64,000 bases of DNA, taken from positions 609,241 to 673,240 of the forward strand of contig NZ_LR027848.1 of the NCBI RefSeq assembly GCF_900607235.1. The letters are read 5' to 3'. The notes beneath the pieces are model-generated. The model was not told where the DNA came from, searched no databases, and was given only the letters and a program-made list of their open reading frames with translations. The position numbers were made by a program, and so were the translations under genes. Origin of the DNA: Olivibacter jilunii (GTDB lineage Bacteria > Bacteroidota > Bacteroidia > Sphingobacteriales > Sphingobacteriaceae). Below, piece by piece: positions 18,666 through 27,552 of the stretch (position 1 is its first letter; each line of letters begins with the position of its first letter).

Positions 18666-20057
18666 ATGGCACAAATTAAACCATCTTTAGCAAAAGGTAC
18701 ACGTGACTTTTCTCCACTTGAAATGGAGAGAAGGAATTATATTTTCAATACAATAAAAGACGTATTTAGGAAATATGGGTATCAGGAAATACAAACTCCT
18801 TCGTTTGAAAATTTGCAAACCTTAACCGGTAAATATGGAGAGGAAGGGGATAAGCTCATATTTAAAATACTCAATTCCGGTGATTTCATTTCAAAAATAT
18901 CCGCCGAAAAATTTGCAACACTTCATTCAAATTCGATTACGCCCCTTATCGCTGAAAAAGCCTTACGCTACGATCTTACGGTCCCTTTCGCTAGATATGT
19001 AGTAATGCATCAAAATGAGATCACATTGCCTTTTAAGCGTTTCCAGATCCAGCCCGTTTGGCGGGCAGATCGCCCACAAAGAGGTCGATATAGAGAATTC
19101 TATCAATGTGATGCAGATGTGGTTGGCTCAGAAAGCTTGTTAAATGAAGCGGAATTTATCCTTGTATACCAGGAAGCGCTGTCATCCCTCGGTCTAAAAG
19201 ACTTCGTCATTAAACTAAATAACCGAAAACTACTGGCCGGCATTGCGGATATTATAGGAAAGCCCGAACTACTTATCGATATGACCGTAGCTATCGATAA
19301 GTTGGATAAAATTGGATTGGTAGGTGTAAAACAAGAACTAGCGGCTAAAGGCTTTTCAACGGAAGAGCTTGCAATGTTAGATCCTATTATTACTTTATCA
19401 GGCAGCAATGTCGATAAATTAGCCACATTAAAGGAAGTATTGAAAAGTTCAGAAATGGGGCAAAAAGGAATCGAAGAAATTGAAATGGTCCTGGCTTATG
19501 CGCAAAAATTAGATGCCAATGCATTGCCCTATATAGAAGTTGATATTACCCTTGCCAGGGGATTAAACTATTATACCGGAAGCATCTTTGAAGTCAAAAC
19601 CAACGAAGTTTCTATGGGAAGTATAGGCGGAGGCGGAAGGTATGATGACTTAACCGGAATGTTTGGTTTACCGGGTCTCACCGGTGTAGGAATATCTTTT
19701 GGAGCCGATCGTATTTATGATGTACTCTTGGAACTCGATCTATTTCCGGAGAGTACAACAAAAACAACGCAGGTGTTGGTAACAAACTTTGATCAGTCTA
19801 CCGAAGATTATGCGTTGAGTCTACTCCAAACCTTAAGAAAAAACGGAATAGCAAGTGAGCTTTATCCAGTAGCTGCAAAACTTAAGAAGCAGCTAACTTA
19901 TGCCGACCAGAAAAAGATTCCTTATGTTATATTCATAGGGGCAGAAGAGCTCTCCTCCGGTATGTTAACTATAAAAAAGATGATTACGGGCGAGCAAGAA
20001 AAAATGGCAGCTGATGATCTCTTCAGCTATCTTATAAACACCGCTGACCCAAACTAA
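18666..20057 (+). CDS. hisS: histidine--tRNA ligase
   Basis: Charges tRNA-His with histidine. The 463-residue class II synthetase begins MAQIKPSLAKGTRDFSPLEM, the usual KGTRDF start. Motif 1 lies around YQEIQTPSFEN. Motif 2 is FQIQPVWRADRPQRGRYREF followed by QCDADVVG. The two histidine-specific signatures are ITLARGLNYYTGSIFEV and GIGGGGRYDDL-like SIGGGGRYDDLTGMFG. Motif 3 is GVGISFGADRIYD, and the C-terminal anticodon-binding domain starts near QVLVTNFD. The length is normal for the longer bacterial type. It is convergent with cdsA and preceded by a TAnnTTTG box 4 bases from the ATG. Confidence 0.96.
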   Translation: MAQIKPSLAKGTRDFSPLEMERRNYIFNTIKDVFRKYGYQEIQTPSFENLQTLTGKYGEEGDKLIFKILNSGDFISKISAEKFATLHSNSITPLIAEKALRYDLTVPFARYVVMHQNEITLPFKRFQIQPVWRADRPQRGRYREFYQCDADVVGSESLLNEAEFILVYQEALSSLGLKDFVIKLNNRKLLAGIADIIGKPELLIDMTVAIDKLDKIGLVGVKQELAAKGFSTEELAMLDPIITLSGSNVDKLATLKEVLKSSEMGQKGIEEIEMVLAYAQKLDANALPYIEVDITLARGLNYYTGSIFEVKTNEVSMGSIGGGGRYDDLTGMFGLPGLTGVGISFGADRIYDVLLELDLFPESTTKTTQVLVTNFDQSTEDYALSLLQTLRKNGIASELYPVAAKLKKQLTYADQKKIPYVIFIGAEELSSGMLTIKKMITGEQEKMAADDLFSYLINTADPN

Positions 20058-20073
20058 AAAGTATCACATCTTG

Positions 20074-20102
20074 TTTCTGCCTGTCTTGAAGTCAGGCAGA
20101 AA
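20074..20102. terminator. hairpin between convergent hisS and cdsA
   Basis: A 10-bp perfect stem (TTTCTGCCTG at 20074-20083 with CAGGCAGAAA at 20093-20102) lies between two converging genes. T tracts on either side are poor, so it may be a weak terminator for both strands or an RNA 3' stabiliser. Confidence 0.5.
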
Positions 20103-20139
20103 TATGATCGGCCCGATGGAGACTGCGAACACCTCGTGC

Positions 20140-20940
20140 TTAGGCAACCAGTTTCAAAAAACAATAGACTAAAGGCGCCGCCAACAGCAAGCCGTCAAAT
20201 CGATCCAATAATCCACCATGTCCTGGCAACAATGATCCGGAATCTTTTACCTGAAAACTTCTCTTCAACATAGATTCCGTTAAATCTCCCCAGGTTCCGA
20301 ATACAGAAATTATAACCGCTATCACACACCACTCCCAGCGAGCCAGATTGGCATAATAATGGTGTAAAATAAGACTTACACCAACACTTAAAGCTACACC
20401 TCCAATAAAGCCCTCCCATGTCTTCTTAGGCGAATGTCGTTCAAATAACTTCGTTTTACCAAATTTCATACCCACAAGGTATGCACCGGTATCATTTGCC
20501 CAAAGCATAAACAAGAACGACATAGGAAGATAGTATTCATAATGACCTCCCAGGAATCCGAGTCTGAAAAAAAACAGGAAAGGAATTACTGCATAGATAA
20601 CACCTAAAAAAGTAAGTGCGATATTGTAAAAAGGCCGTTCGTTTTTTCGATATAACTCCCGCATGTAAATAAAGGCTAAAAGAGGAACAGAATACAATAA
20701 TGCAGAAGGCGTTACAAAATTTAAATCCAGTAGTGCCACGATTATAAAAAGAACTATTCCCAATAAGGTACCGCCCAAACGATCAGGTTTTACACCCTCT
20801 TTATCTATTAATCTATAAAATTCGATTAAGCTAAGAATGGCTAAAACAATAAAGAATATACTAAATGCATAAGCCCCTGAAAGTACAGATGCCAGCATAA
20901 CTAAAACGAAGAAAAAACCTGTTATTGCGCGCGTTTTCAT
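20140..20940 (-). CDS. cdsA: phosphatidate cytidylyltransferase
   Basis: Makes CDP-diacylglycerol from CTP and phosphatidic acid at the inner membrane, the branch point for phospholipid synthesis. The 266-residue protein has about eight hydrophobic helices. The family signature lies near the C-terminus: SPKKTWEGFIGG, then FGTWGDLTESMLKRSFQVKDSG, then LPGHGGLLDRFDGLL with the conserved aspartates. The gene lies 17 bases after the stop of the CPBP protease gene, which is transcribed first, so the two form an operon driven from the promoter at 21891-21898. Confidence 0.93.
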   Translation of the reverse strand: MKTRAITGFFFVLVMLASVLSGAYAFSIFFIVLAILSLIEFYRLIDKEGVKPDRLGGTLLGIVLFIIVALLDLNFVTPSALLYSVPLLAFIYMRELYRKNERPFYNIALTFLGVIYAVIPFLFFFRLGFLGGHYEYYLPMSFLFMLWANDTGAYLVGMKFGKTKLFERHSPKKTWEGFIGGVALSVGVSLILHHYYANLARWEWCVIAVIISVFGTWGDLTESMLKRSFQVKDSGSLLPGHGGLLDRFDGLLLAAPLVYCFLKLVA

Positions 20941-20957
20941 GTGAGTAATAATGATTT

Positions 20958-21833
20958 TTAATTTATTTGCTTCGCTTTTCGTCTATAGAAATACAGAACG
21001 AAGATACCCGCAAATAAGCTGGCGATCGCCAAAGGCCACTGATTAAGTTCAAATGATAGTGAATCCAAAGGCTTGTTTGATTTAACAAGATAATAGGCAA
21101 TAAGAATAGCTGATACATTATTAATAAAGTGCGCTGTTACCGGAAGCCAGATACTTCGTCCCCAAAAGTATAAATATCCACATAAAGCACCGATTAACAT
21201 TCGGGGCAGAAATCCATAAAATTGAACGTGGATTGCGCTAAATATGGCTGCCGTTAGCCATATCGCCATATGCGGCTTCCCGATCCACTTAATAAAAATG
21301 TTCTGTAAGCATCCTCGGAATAAAAACTCCTCACCAACGGCTGCTAAAATTCCGATCATGAAGATGTTAATAATCAACCCGGTGAAAGATTTGCGGGATA
21401 AAAAGGCATTCGTCAAAGCCCCGGTTTCATCTTCTTTCGCGCGCATCCATTGTTCGATATTCTTCATAAAATCCGGAAGATGCATTTGCTCGTTCAATAA
21501 GATTGTTATTTCAAAAAAGGGTGAAAACACCACCATTAATAATAAAACCAATGCATAGAGCTTAACATTAGGCTTAAAGGATAAATCAAAATACGGTCGG
21601 TTGTTCTTTTCTATTCGATTAAGCAACAGGGATGGAACCACAAATGTTCCTATCGCTGAAAAAATCTGTGATATACTGATAAAGTTTAACTCATCCGCTG
21701 TTAATCCGGTAAAACCCTTGGCTCCTATTTGCAAAACATCACGCCCAAAAAGTAAAAAACCAATAAACACCCCCACTAAACTAAAAACGGTGGCAGAAAG
21801 CAATACCGTAATGAGTAAGTAAAGAAAAGACAT
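20958..21833 (-). CDS. CPBP family intramembrane glutamic endopeptidase
   Basis: A multi-pass membrane protein with the CPBP/Rce1/Abi signature: VGEEFLFRGCLQ (the EExxxR motif), AIFSAIHVQFYGFLPRM (FxxxH-type motif) and WLPVTAHFINN (HxxxN motif). The start is taken as the ATG at 21833 (MSFLYLLITVLL, 291 residues). The longer frame would start at a TTG at 21893 lying inside a -7 promoter box and is therefore unlikely. Bacterial members are putative proteases involved in membrane protein maturation or peptide immunity; the substrate here is unknown. It is co-transcribed with cdsA. Confidence 0.85.
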   Translation of the reverse strand: MSFLYLLITVLLSATVFSLVGVFIGFLLFGRDVLQIGAKGFTGLTADELNFISISQIFSAIGTFVVPSLLLNRIEKNNRPYFDLSFKPNVKLYALVLLLMVVFSPFFEITILLNEQMHLPDFMKNIEQWMRAKEDETGALTNAFLSRKSFTGLIINIFMIGILAAVGEEFLFRGCLQNIFIKWIGKPHMAIWLTAAIFSAIHVQFYGFLPRMLIGALCGYLYFWGRSIWLPVTAHFINNVSAILIAYYLVKSNKPLDSLSFELNQWPLAIASLFAGIFVLYFYRRKAKQIN

Positions 21834-21882
21834 ACTTGGATGATTATCAGAACGATTATAAGGATAAGCACTCAATTTTTTA

Positions 21883-21890
21883 TATTTTTG
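21883..21890 (+). promoter_or_regulatory. -7 box reading toward dusB
   Basis: TATTTTTG fits TAnnTTTG on the plus strand. It abuts an opposite-strand -7 box. The dusB ATG is 133 bases downstream and no -33 TTG is obvious, so its use is uncertain. Confidence 0.3.
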
Positions 21891-21898
21891 CAAACTTA
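21891..21898 (-). promoter_or_regulatory. -7 box of the CPBP-cdsA operon
   Basis: On the minus strand TAAGTTTG matches the -7 consensus. A -33 TTG (complement of 21919-21921) is 20 bases upstream, the expected spacing. It lies 57 bases before the chosen ATG at 21833. Confidence 0.6.
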
Positions 21899-21907
21899 GA
21901 TAAATTG

Positions 21908-21945
21908 CCTTTTATATGCAATATAATCGCGTTGCATATAAAAGG
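21908..21945. repeat. 14-bp perfect inverted repeat, candidate operator
   Basis: CCTTTTATATGCAA (21908-21921) and its exact complement (21932-21945) flank a 10-base spacer. The left arm contains the -33 TTG of the CPBP-cdsA promoter, so a protein bound here could block or steer both divergent promoters. There is no T tract and no gene end, so it is not a terminator. Confidence 0.55.
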
Positions 21946-22023
21946 AATTATCGGTCTCTCCTCTGCCTTTAAGAGCTTATTTTGTAGAGGAAATTATTTT
22001 AATGATTGAGTTGAATATAGATA

Positions 22024-23025
22024 ATGTCTGTCAAGATAGGAAATAATATTGATTTAGGAGCCTTTCCGTTGCTGCTTGCTCCAATGGAAGATGTGAGTGA
22101 TCCGCCCTTTAGGTATGTATGTAAACAGAATGGGGTAGATATGATGTATACCGAATTTATCTCTTCCGAAGGACTGATTAGACATGCGGCTAAAAGTAAG
22201 CAGAAGTTAGATATTTTCGAATATGAACGCCCCATCGGTATTCAAATTTTTGGCAGTGATATCAAAAGTATGGAAGAAGCTACTGAAATAGCCACTTTAG
22301 CCAAACCGGATCTCATTGACATTAATTATGGCTGCCCGGTTAAAAATGTAGCTTGTAGAGGGGCGGGGGCAAGTTTATTGCAAGACATTGATAAGATGGT
22401 AGCAATGACCAAAGCCGTAGTTAATGCAACGCATTTACCGGTAACCGTGAAAACAAGACTTGGATGGGACGATCATACCAAGAATATCTATGAGGTAGCG
22501 GAAAGACTACAAGATATTGGAATTCAAGCGCTTAGTATACACGGGAGGACACGATCACAAATGTACAAAGGAAATGCTGACTGGAGTTTGATCAAAAAGG
22601 TAAAAAAAAATCCGCGTATACATATCCCTATTTTCGGTAACGGGGACGTAGATAGCGTTGAAAAGGCCGCTGCTTGGCGTTTAGAATATGAAATTGACGG
22701 TATCATGATTGGCAGAGCTTCTATCGGTTATCCGTGGATATTTCGCGAAATCAAGCACTTTTTTGAAACAGGTACCTACCTTGACGGTCCTACCATCAAA
22801 GAACGAGTGGATGTGTGTAAGACTCATTTCGTAAAGTCAATAGAATGGAAGGGTGAGAAAACAGGTATATTCGAAATGAGAAGACATTACGCAAACTATT
22901 TCAAAGGTATTCCCAATTTCAAAGAATATAGAATGAAACTAGTAAGCCTAGATAAAGTACCGGAGATTAATGAAGTTTTAGATGAGATAGCATTTCAGTT
23001 CGCGGACGTCACGACTGATGTATAA
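22024..23025 (+). CDS. dusB: tRNA dihydrouridine synthase B
   Basis: FMN enzyme that reduces uridine to dihydrouridine in the tRNA D-loop. The 333-residue protein opens with LLLAPMEDVSDPPFRYVCKQ. It carries YTEFISSEGL, IQIFGSD, the catalytic-cysteine signature DINYGCPVKNVACRGAGASLL and VTVKTRLGWDD. Further on are SIHGRTRSQMYKGNADW and FGNGDV, then GIMIGRASIGYPWIF, which binds the flavin phosphate. Length and motif order are those of the DusB subgroup. apaG follows in the same direction within 75 bases. Confidence 0.93.
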   Translation: MSVKIGNNIDLGAFPLLLAPMEDVSDPPFRYVCKQNGVDMMYTEFISSEGLIRHAAKSKQKLDIFEYERPIGIQIFGSDIKSMEEATEIATLAKPDLIDINYGCPVKNVACRGAGASLLQDIDKMVAMTKAVVNATHLPVTVKTRLGWDDHTKNIYEVAERLQDIGIQALSIHGRTRSQMYKGNADWSLIKKVKKNPRIHIPIFGNGDVDSVEKAAAWRLEYEIDGIMIGRASIGYPWIFREIKHFFETGTYLDGPTIKERVDVCKTHFVKSIEWKGEKTGIFEMRRHYANYFKGIPNFKEYRMKLVSLDKVPEINEVLDEIAFQFADVTTDV

Positions 23026-23099
23026 ATGAACAAAAATTGATAACGGAGTATTTCTATTTTAATTCTCCATTTCCTATATTGCCTCAAAATAAGAAAAGA

Positions 23100-23486
23100 A
23101 TGGTTACTGAAATTACTGAAGGTGTTAAAGTTTCGGTAGAGGCAATATACCAACCGGAGTATTCAAATCCGGAAAACGAACATTTCATGTTTGCTTATAA
23201 AATCACCATAGAAAATATGAGCGACTACAATGTTCAATTATTAAGAAGACACTGGTTTATATTTGACTCAAATGGAACACATAGAGAAGTAGAAGGTGAA
23301 GGAGTAATTGGCCAGCAACCGCTCATTGCGCCTGGAGAACGGTATGAATATGTATCAGGATGCAACTTGAAGAGCGACATGGGCAGTATGCAGGGCAGCT
23401 ATCAAATGTTGAGGGAAATAGACGGAGCGGTATTTGATGTAGTCATTCCTAAATTCCATTTAATTCCCGACCATAAGCTCAATTAA
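23100..23486 (+). CDS. apaG: ApaG family protein
   Basis: The ATG at 23100 gives MVTEITEGVKVSVEAIYQ and 128 residues, the usual ApaG length. The frame is open further upstream to 23037, but that extension has no family similarity. ApaG motifs are visible: FAYKITIENMSDYNVQLLRRHW, the G-EGVIGQQPLIAPGERYEY loop, and YVSGCNLKSDMGSMQGSYQM. The protein is a fibronectin-like beta sandwich, historically linked to Co2+/Mg2+ resistance; its biochemical role is unsettled. Same orientation as dusB upstream. The 237 bases up to the ABC-F gene hold no recognisable gene. Confidence 0.88.
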   Translation: MVTEITEGVKVSVEAIYQPEYSNPENEHFMFAYKITIENMSDYNVQLLRRHWFIFDSNGTHREVEGEGVIGQQPLIAPGERYEYVSGCNLKSDMGSMQGSYQMLREIDGAVFDVVIPKFHLIPDHKLN

Positions 23487-23723
23487 TATATTCAATACCC
23501 CCTTCTATTGACAGATATTACTTAATTTTACAAAAATTTAGGTATTCTTTGATAGTTAGTCCCAATGCGTGTGGCTAGGCGCAATTTAGTATGATAAATA
23601 ACTTCAAGAACTGTCAAGCTTGATAGTTATGGTAAAAGATGGTGGCCAACATAAAATTAGCATTTTAATACATAACTACTTGTAAAATAAATATTTACAT
23701 ATAACAAATAACAATATTATAAT

Positions 23724-25565
23724 TTGAGTATATTATCAGTAGAGCGTATAAGCCATACCTTTGGTGATCGATGGCTATTTAAGGACCTCACTTTTGGTTT
23801 GCAGAAGGGGGATAGGGTGGCGCTTGTCGGCATTAACGGAACGGGCAAATCTACCTTGTTAAAAATCCTTAGCGGAAAGACGATCCCTATCGAAGGAAAA
23901 GTAGTAAAAACCAAAGATCTGAAAATAGGCTATCTCGAACAAGAACCTTCCTTTGAAAATCTGACACTAGTGTCAGATTTTATTTATAGCATAGACAACG
24001 ATATCCAGCAATTCATAAAGGAGTATGATTTTCTTATACGAACAGAGCAAACGAGTAATCCCCGTCTACAGGAATTGGCAGATATACTTACCATTAAAGA
24101 TGCCTGGAATTTTGAAAATAATATTAAGACGATTTTGAATAGAATGGGTATTGTTGATTTAGAACAACCAATCAACAAACTTTCAGGTGGACAAAGAAAA
24201 AGACTGTCTTTAGCCAAGTTATTAATAGACGAACCGGACGTATATATATTAGATGAACCAACCAACCATTTAGACATTGAAACAATTGAGTGGTTGGAAA
24301 ATTTGCTAACGATCGGACAGAAAACTATTATATTCGTAACGCACGACCGCTATTTTCTAGACAATATCTGCACCGAAATAAAGGAGCTTAATGAAGGAAA
24401 CCTTTATTCTTATAAAGGCAACTACGGGTATTTCTTAGAAAAAAAGGCAGAACGCGAAATATCCGACACGGCATCTCTAGAGAAAAATAAAAACTTATTA
24501 AGAAAGGAACTTGAATGGATGCGTCGCCAACCCAAGGCACGCGGTACCAAGTCAAAAGCAAGAATTGATGCATTCTACGATTTGGAGGAAAAAACAAAAA
24601 GTGATAAGAGAAAGGACAGCCTTCGTTTAGACATTAAATTAAGTAGACAAGGTAATAAAATATTAGAGCTGAATCATATTAATAAGTCATTCGGAAAGCA
24701 TACCATAGTTGATAATTTTTCTTACATTTTCAAGAAAGGAGATCGGATCGGTTTAGCAGGAAAAAACGGTAGCGGTAAATCTACCTTTCTCAATTTAATT
24801 ACCGGTCAAGAGTTACCTGACAGTGGTGAAATCATCACAGGGGAAACAACTGTTTTCGGTTATTATAAGCAGGGCGGATTAAATTTCACCGAAAAGCAAC
24901 GAGTAATTGATGTTGTCAAAGAAGTAGCTGAATACATCACAACCGGAAAAGGGGAGACCATTACTGCATCTCAGCTCTTAACTCATTTTCTTTTTACTCC
25001 CGAAAAGCAATACAATTTAGTTGAAAAACTAAGTGGCGGCGAAAAGAAGCGGCTTCAATTAATGCGTGTTCTTATCAAGAATCCCAACTTTCTTATACTG
25101 GACGAACCAACCAACGATTTAGATATCGATACCCTAAATGTTTTAGAAAATTTTTTAGAAAATTATACGGGAGTCTTACTTCTTGTTTCACATGATCGCT
25201 TCCTTATTGATAAACTTACCGATCAATTATTCATTTTTCAGCAAGAACAGCCAATAAGAATCTATAATGGAAATTATTCGGATTTCAAACTAGAGGAAAA
25301 CCCAGTAAAGAAAGAAACAAAAACATCAAACACTACTGAACCTAAAAAAGATAAGGTCAAGTTATCTTTTAAAGAGAAACGAGAATTTGAGATTTTAGAG
25401 CAGGAAATTGCACATATAGAATTTACAATTAAAGAAAAAACCGAACAATTGCTATCTACTACAGATCATCAACTTATTACGATACTTTCGAAAGAACTAG
25501 AAGTACTAAATAACGATCTAGAAGAAAAGAGTGTTCGCTGGATAGAATTAGGAGAATTAATATAA
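23724..25565 (+). CDS. uup: ABC-F family ATPase, Uup-like
   Basis: Soluble tandem ATPase of 613 residues with two ABC domains and no membrane segment. Domain 1 has Walker A GINGTGKSTLLK, signature LSGGQRKRLSLAKLL and Walker B VYILDEPTNHLD. The linker resembles the ABC-F P-site tRNA interaction motif (ELEWMRRQPKARGTKSKAR). Domain 2 has GKNGSGKSTFLN, LSGGEKKRLQLMRVL and FLILDEPTNDLD. The last about 90 residues are a charged coiled coil, as in Uup. ABC-F proteins act on ribosomes; Uup also affects transposon excision in E. coli. The start is a TTG at 23724 (MSILSVERISHTFG). The parS pair follows its stop immediately. Confidence 0.85.
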   Translation: MSILSVERISHTFGDRWLFKDLTFGLQKGDRVALVGINGTGKSTLLKILSGKTIPIEGKVVKTKDLKIGYLEQEPSFENLTLVSDFIYSIDNDIQQFIKEYDFLIRTEQTSNPRLQELADILTIKDAWNFENNIKTILNRMGIVDLEQPINKLSGGQRKRLSLAKLLIDEPDVYILDEPTNHLDIETIEWLENLLTIGQKTIIFVTHDRYFLDNICTEIKELNEGNLYSYKGNYGYFLEKKAEREISDTASLEKNKNLLRKELEWMRRQPKARGTKSKARIDAFYDLEEKTKSDKRKDSLRLDIKLSRQGNKILELNHINKSFGKHTIVDNFSYIFKKGDRIGLAGKNGSGKSTFLNLITGQELPDSGEIITGETTVFGYYKQGGLNFTEKQRVIDVVKEVAEYITTGKGETITASQLLTHFLFTPEKQYNLVEKLSGGEKKRLQLMRVLIKNPNFLILDEPTNDLDIDTLNVLENFLENYTGVLLLVSHDRFLIDKLTDQLFIFQQEQPIRIYNGNYSDFKLEENPVKKETKTSNTTEPKKDKVKLSFKEKREFEILEQEIAHIEFTIKEKTEQLLSTTDHQLITILSKELEVLNNDLEEKSVRWIELGELI

Positions 25566-25566
25566 A

Positions 25567-25582
25567 CGTTTCACGTGAAACA
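25567..25582. promoter_or_regulatory. parS-like site 1 (ParB binding)
   Basis: CGTTTCACGTGAAACA matches the conserved bacterial parS consensus (TGTTNCACGTGAAACA) except at the first base. It lies right behind the uup stop codon, 24 bp centre-to-centre from a second, perfect copy. Confidence 0.75.
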
Positions 25583-25590
25583 TAATAAAA

Positions 25591-25606
25591 TGTTTCACGT
25601 GAAACA
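25591..25606. promoter_or_regulatory. parS site 2 (ParB binding)
   Basis: TGTTTCACGTGAAACA is a perfect 16-bp palindrome and an exact match to the consensus ParB site of chromosome segregation systems. It ends 9 bases before the mnmG ATG. parS sites normally cluster near the replication origin. Confidence 0.85.
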
Positions 25607-25615
25607 CGACGAGTT

Positions 25616-27478
25616 ATGTTTTCAAAATATAATGTTATTGTTGTAGGTGCCGGCCATGCCGGATGCGAGGCGGCGGCAGCGGCTGCTAACTTAGGATCAA
25701 AAGTGCTACTCATTACTATGAATATGGGTACAATTGCTCAAATGAGTTGTAATCCTGCCATGGGAGGTGTTGCTAAAGGTCAAATAGTTCGCGAAATAGA
25801 TGCGCTAGGTGGTTATTCCGGGATAATCGCTGATAAAACCACCATTCAATTTAGAATGTTGAATTTATCTAAAGGTCCGGCCATGTGGAGCCCGCGGTCG
25901 CAAAACGACCGAATGCGTTTTGCTGAAGAATGGCGACTCCAATTGGAATCATTATCAAACATAGACTTTTGGCAAGATACCGTTAAAGAAATTATTGTAG
26001 ATCAAGGACGAGCAAAAGGTGTTATTACGTCACTGGGAATACGAATCGAAGCGGATGCAGTTGTATTAACGAATGGCACTTTTCTAAATGGTATTATTCA
26101 TATCGGTGAAAAAAAATTTGGTGGAGGTAGAACGGGCGAGAAGGCCGCCACTGGACTAACCGAGCAACTCATCTCAATTGGCTTTGAGTCTGGTCGCATG
26201 AAAACGGGAACACCTCCTCGTGTAGATGGAAGAACGCTCGACTATACCAAAATGGAAGAGCAGTGGGGAGACGAGAAAAGAGGTCGCTTCTCTTATCAAT
26301 CCATTGATTTACCTCAAGAGCAACGCTGCTGTTGGATCACCTATACGAATACCAATGTTCATGATACCTTAAAAGAAGGCTTTGAAAAATCACCGATGTT
26401 CACTGGCAGAATTAAAGGATTGGGCCCTCGGTATTGTCCTTCTATAGAAGACAAAATAAATCGCTTTGCAGAACGTGATAGACATCAAATTTTTGTTGAA
26501 CCCGAGGGATGGAGAACCCACGAGATCTATGTTAACGGCTTTTCCACATCACTGCCTGAAGATGTACAATTCAAAGCTTTGAGGCAAATTCCAGGTTTTG
26601 AAAATGCCAAAATGTTTAGACCTGGGTATGCGATTGAATACGACTATTTTCCGCCAATGCAATTGGATTTAACACTTGAAACAAAAAAGGTAAAAAACCT
26701 ATTTTTTGCAGGACAAATTAATGGCACCACCGGCTATGAAGAGGCAGCAAGTCAAGGCCTCATTGCCGGTATAAATGCGCATCAACGAATTAACGATCTA
26801 CATGAACTTATACTTAAAAGATCAGAGTCTTATATAGGTGTTTTGATTGATGACTTAGTGACAAAAGGTACAGAAGAACCTTATCGTATGTTTACTTCTC
26901 GAGCAGAGCATCGATTACTTTTAAGACAGGACAATGCTGATATTCGACTAACACCATTGGCCCATCAACTTGGTTTAGCTTCGGAAGAGGCCTTAGATAA
27001 AGTGAAAACTAAAATTAGCAAGTCTGATGAGATAGTAGAGTACCTTCGCAAAACGTCTGTTGAAGCTTCTAAAATGAATCCAATATTGGAAAAATTATCT
27101 TCCAGTCCACTCACCCAAAATATAAAAATGTTCAATGTCCTTACTCGACCTCAGGTAAATATCTGGAATTTAGCTGAAGCAAATAGTAGCTTAAAGGACT
27201 TGCTCGCTGATTTTTCCGAGGAAATAATAGAACAGGCCGAAATAAAGGTAAAATACGATAGCTACTTCGATAAAGAAATTGAGATTGTAAATAAAATGAA
27301 GAAAATGGAGGATAAAGAAATTAATCCGCATTTTGATTATAATCAACTGATATCCCTTTCAAAAGAAGCTCGGGAAAAACTTATAAAGATAAAACCGAGA
27401 ACGCTCGGTCAAGCCTCTCGAATTTCCGGCGTATCACCAGCTGACGTTAGTGTTCTTATGGTTCATATGTCAAATTAA
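25616..27478 (+). CDS. mnmG: tRNA uridine-34 carboxymethylaminomethyl modification enzyme MnmG
   Basis: FAD-binding partner of MnmE that installs the carboxymethylaminomethyl group at wobble uridine of certain tRNAs. The 620-residue protein has the dinucleotide-binding start [17 protein letters not shown]. It also shows the [12 protein letters not shown] segment, [28 protein letters not shown] and CPSIEDK. Further family motifs are the [12 protein letters not shown] block and [20 protein letters not shown], with a C-terminal helical domain ending in [17 protein letters not shown]. Length and motifs are standard. It begins 9 bases after the second parS site, in keeping with the frequent origin-proximal location of gidA/mnmG. 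Confidence 0.96.
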   Translation: MFSKYNVIVVGAGHAGCEAAAAAANLGSKVLLITMNMGTIAQMSCNPAMGGVAKGQIVREIDALGGYSGIIADKTTIQFRMLNLSKGPAMWSPRSQNDRMRFAEEWRLQLESLSNIDFWQDTVKEIIVDQGRAKGVITSLGIRIEADAVVLTNGTFLNGIIHIGEKKFGGGRTGEKAATGLTEQLISIGFESGRMKTGTPPRVDGRTLDYTKMEEQWGDEKRGRFSYQSIDLPQEQRCCWITYTNTNVHDTLKEGFEKSPMFTGRIKGLGPRYCPSIEDKINRFAERDRHQIFVEPEGWRTHEIYVNGFSTSLPEDVQFKALRQIPGFENAKMFRPGYAIEYDYFPPMQLDLTLETKKVKNLFFAGQINGTTGYEEAASQGLIAGINAHQRINDLHELILKRSESYIGVLIDDLVTKGTEEPYRMFTSRAEHRLLLRQDNADIRLTPLAHQLGLASEEALDKVKTKISKSDEIVEYLRKTSVEASKMNPILEKLSSSPLTQNIKMFNVLTRPQVNIWNLAEANSSLKDLLADFSEEIIEQAEIKVKYDSYFDKEIEIVNKMKKMEDKEINPHFDYNQLISLSKEAREKLIKIKPRTLGQASRISGVSPADVSVLMVHMSN

Positions 27479-27552
27479 TATAAAATATTGAATATCAATA
27501 CGTTATATAAAAATTAAATAAAGCGATAAGAGACATTATCTTTTAAAAAACG

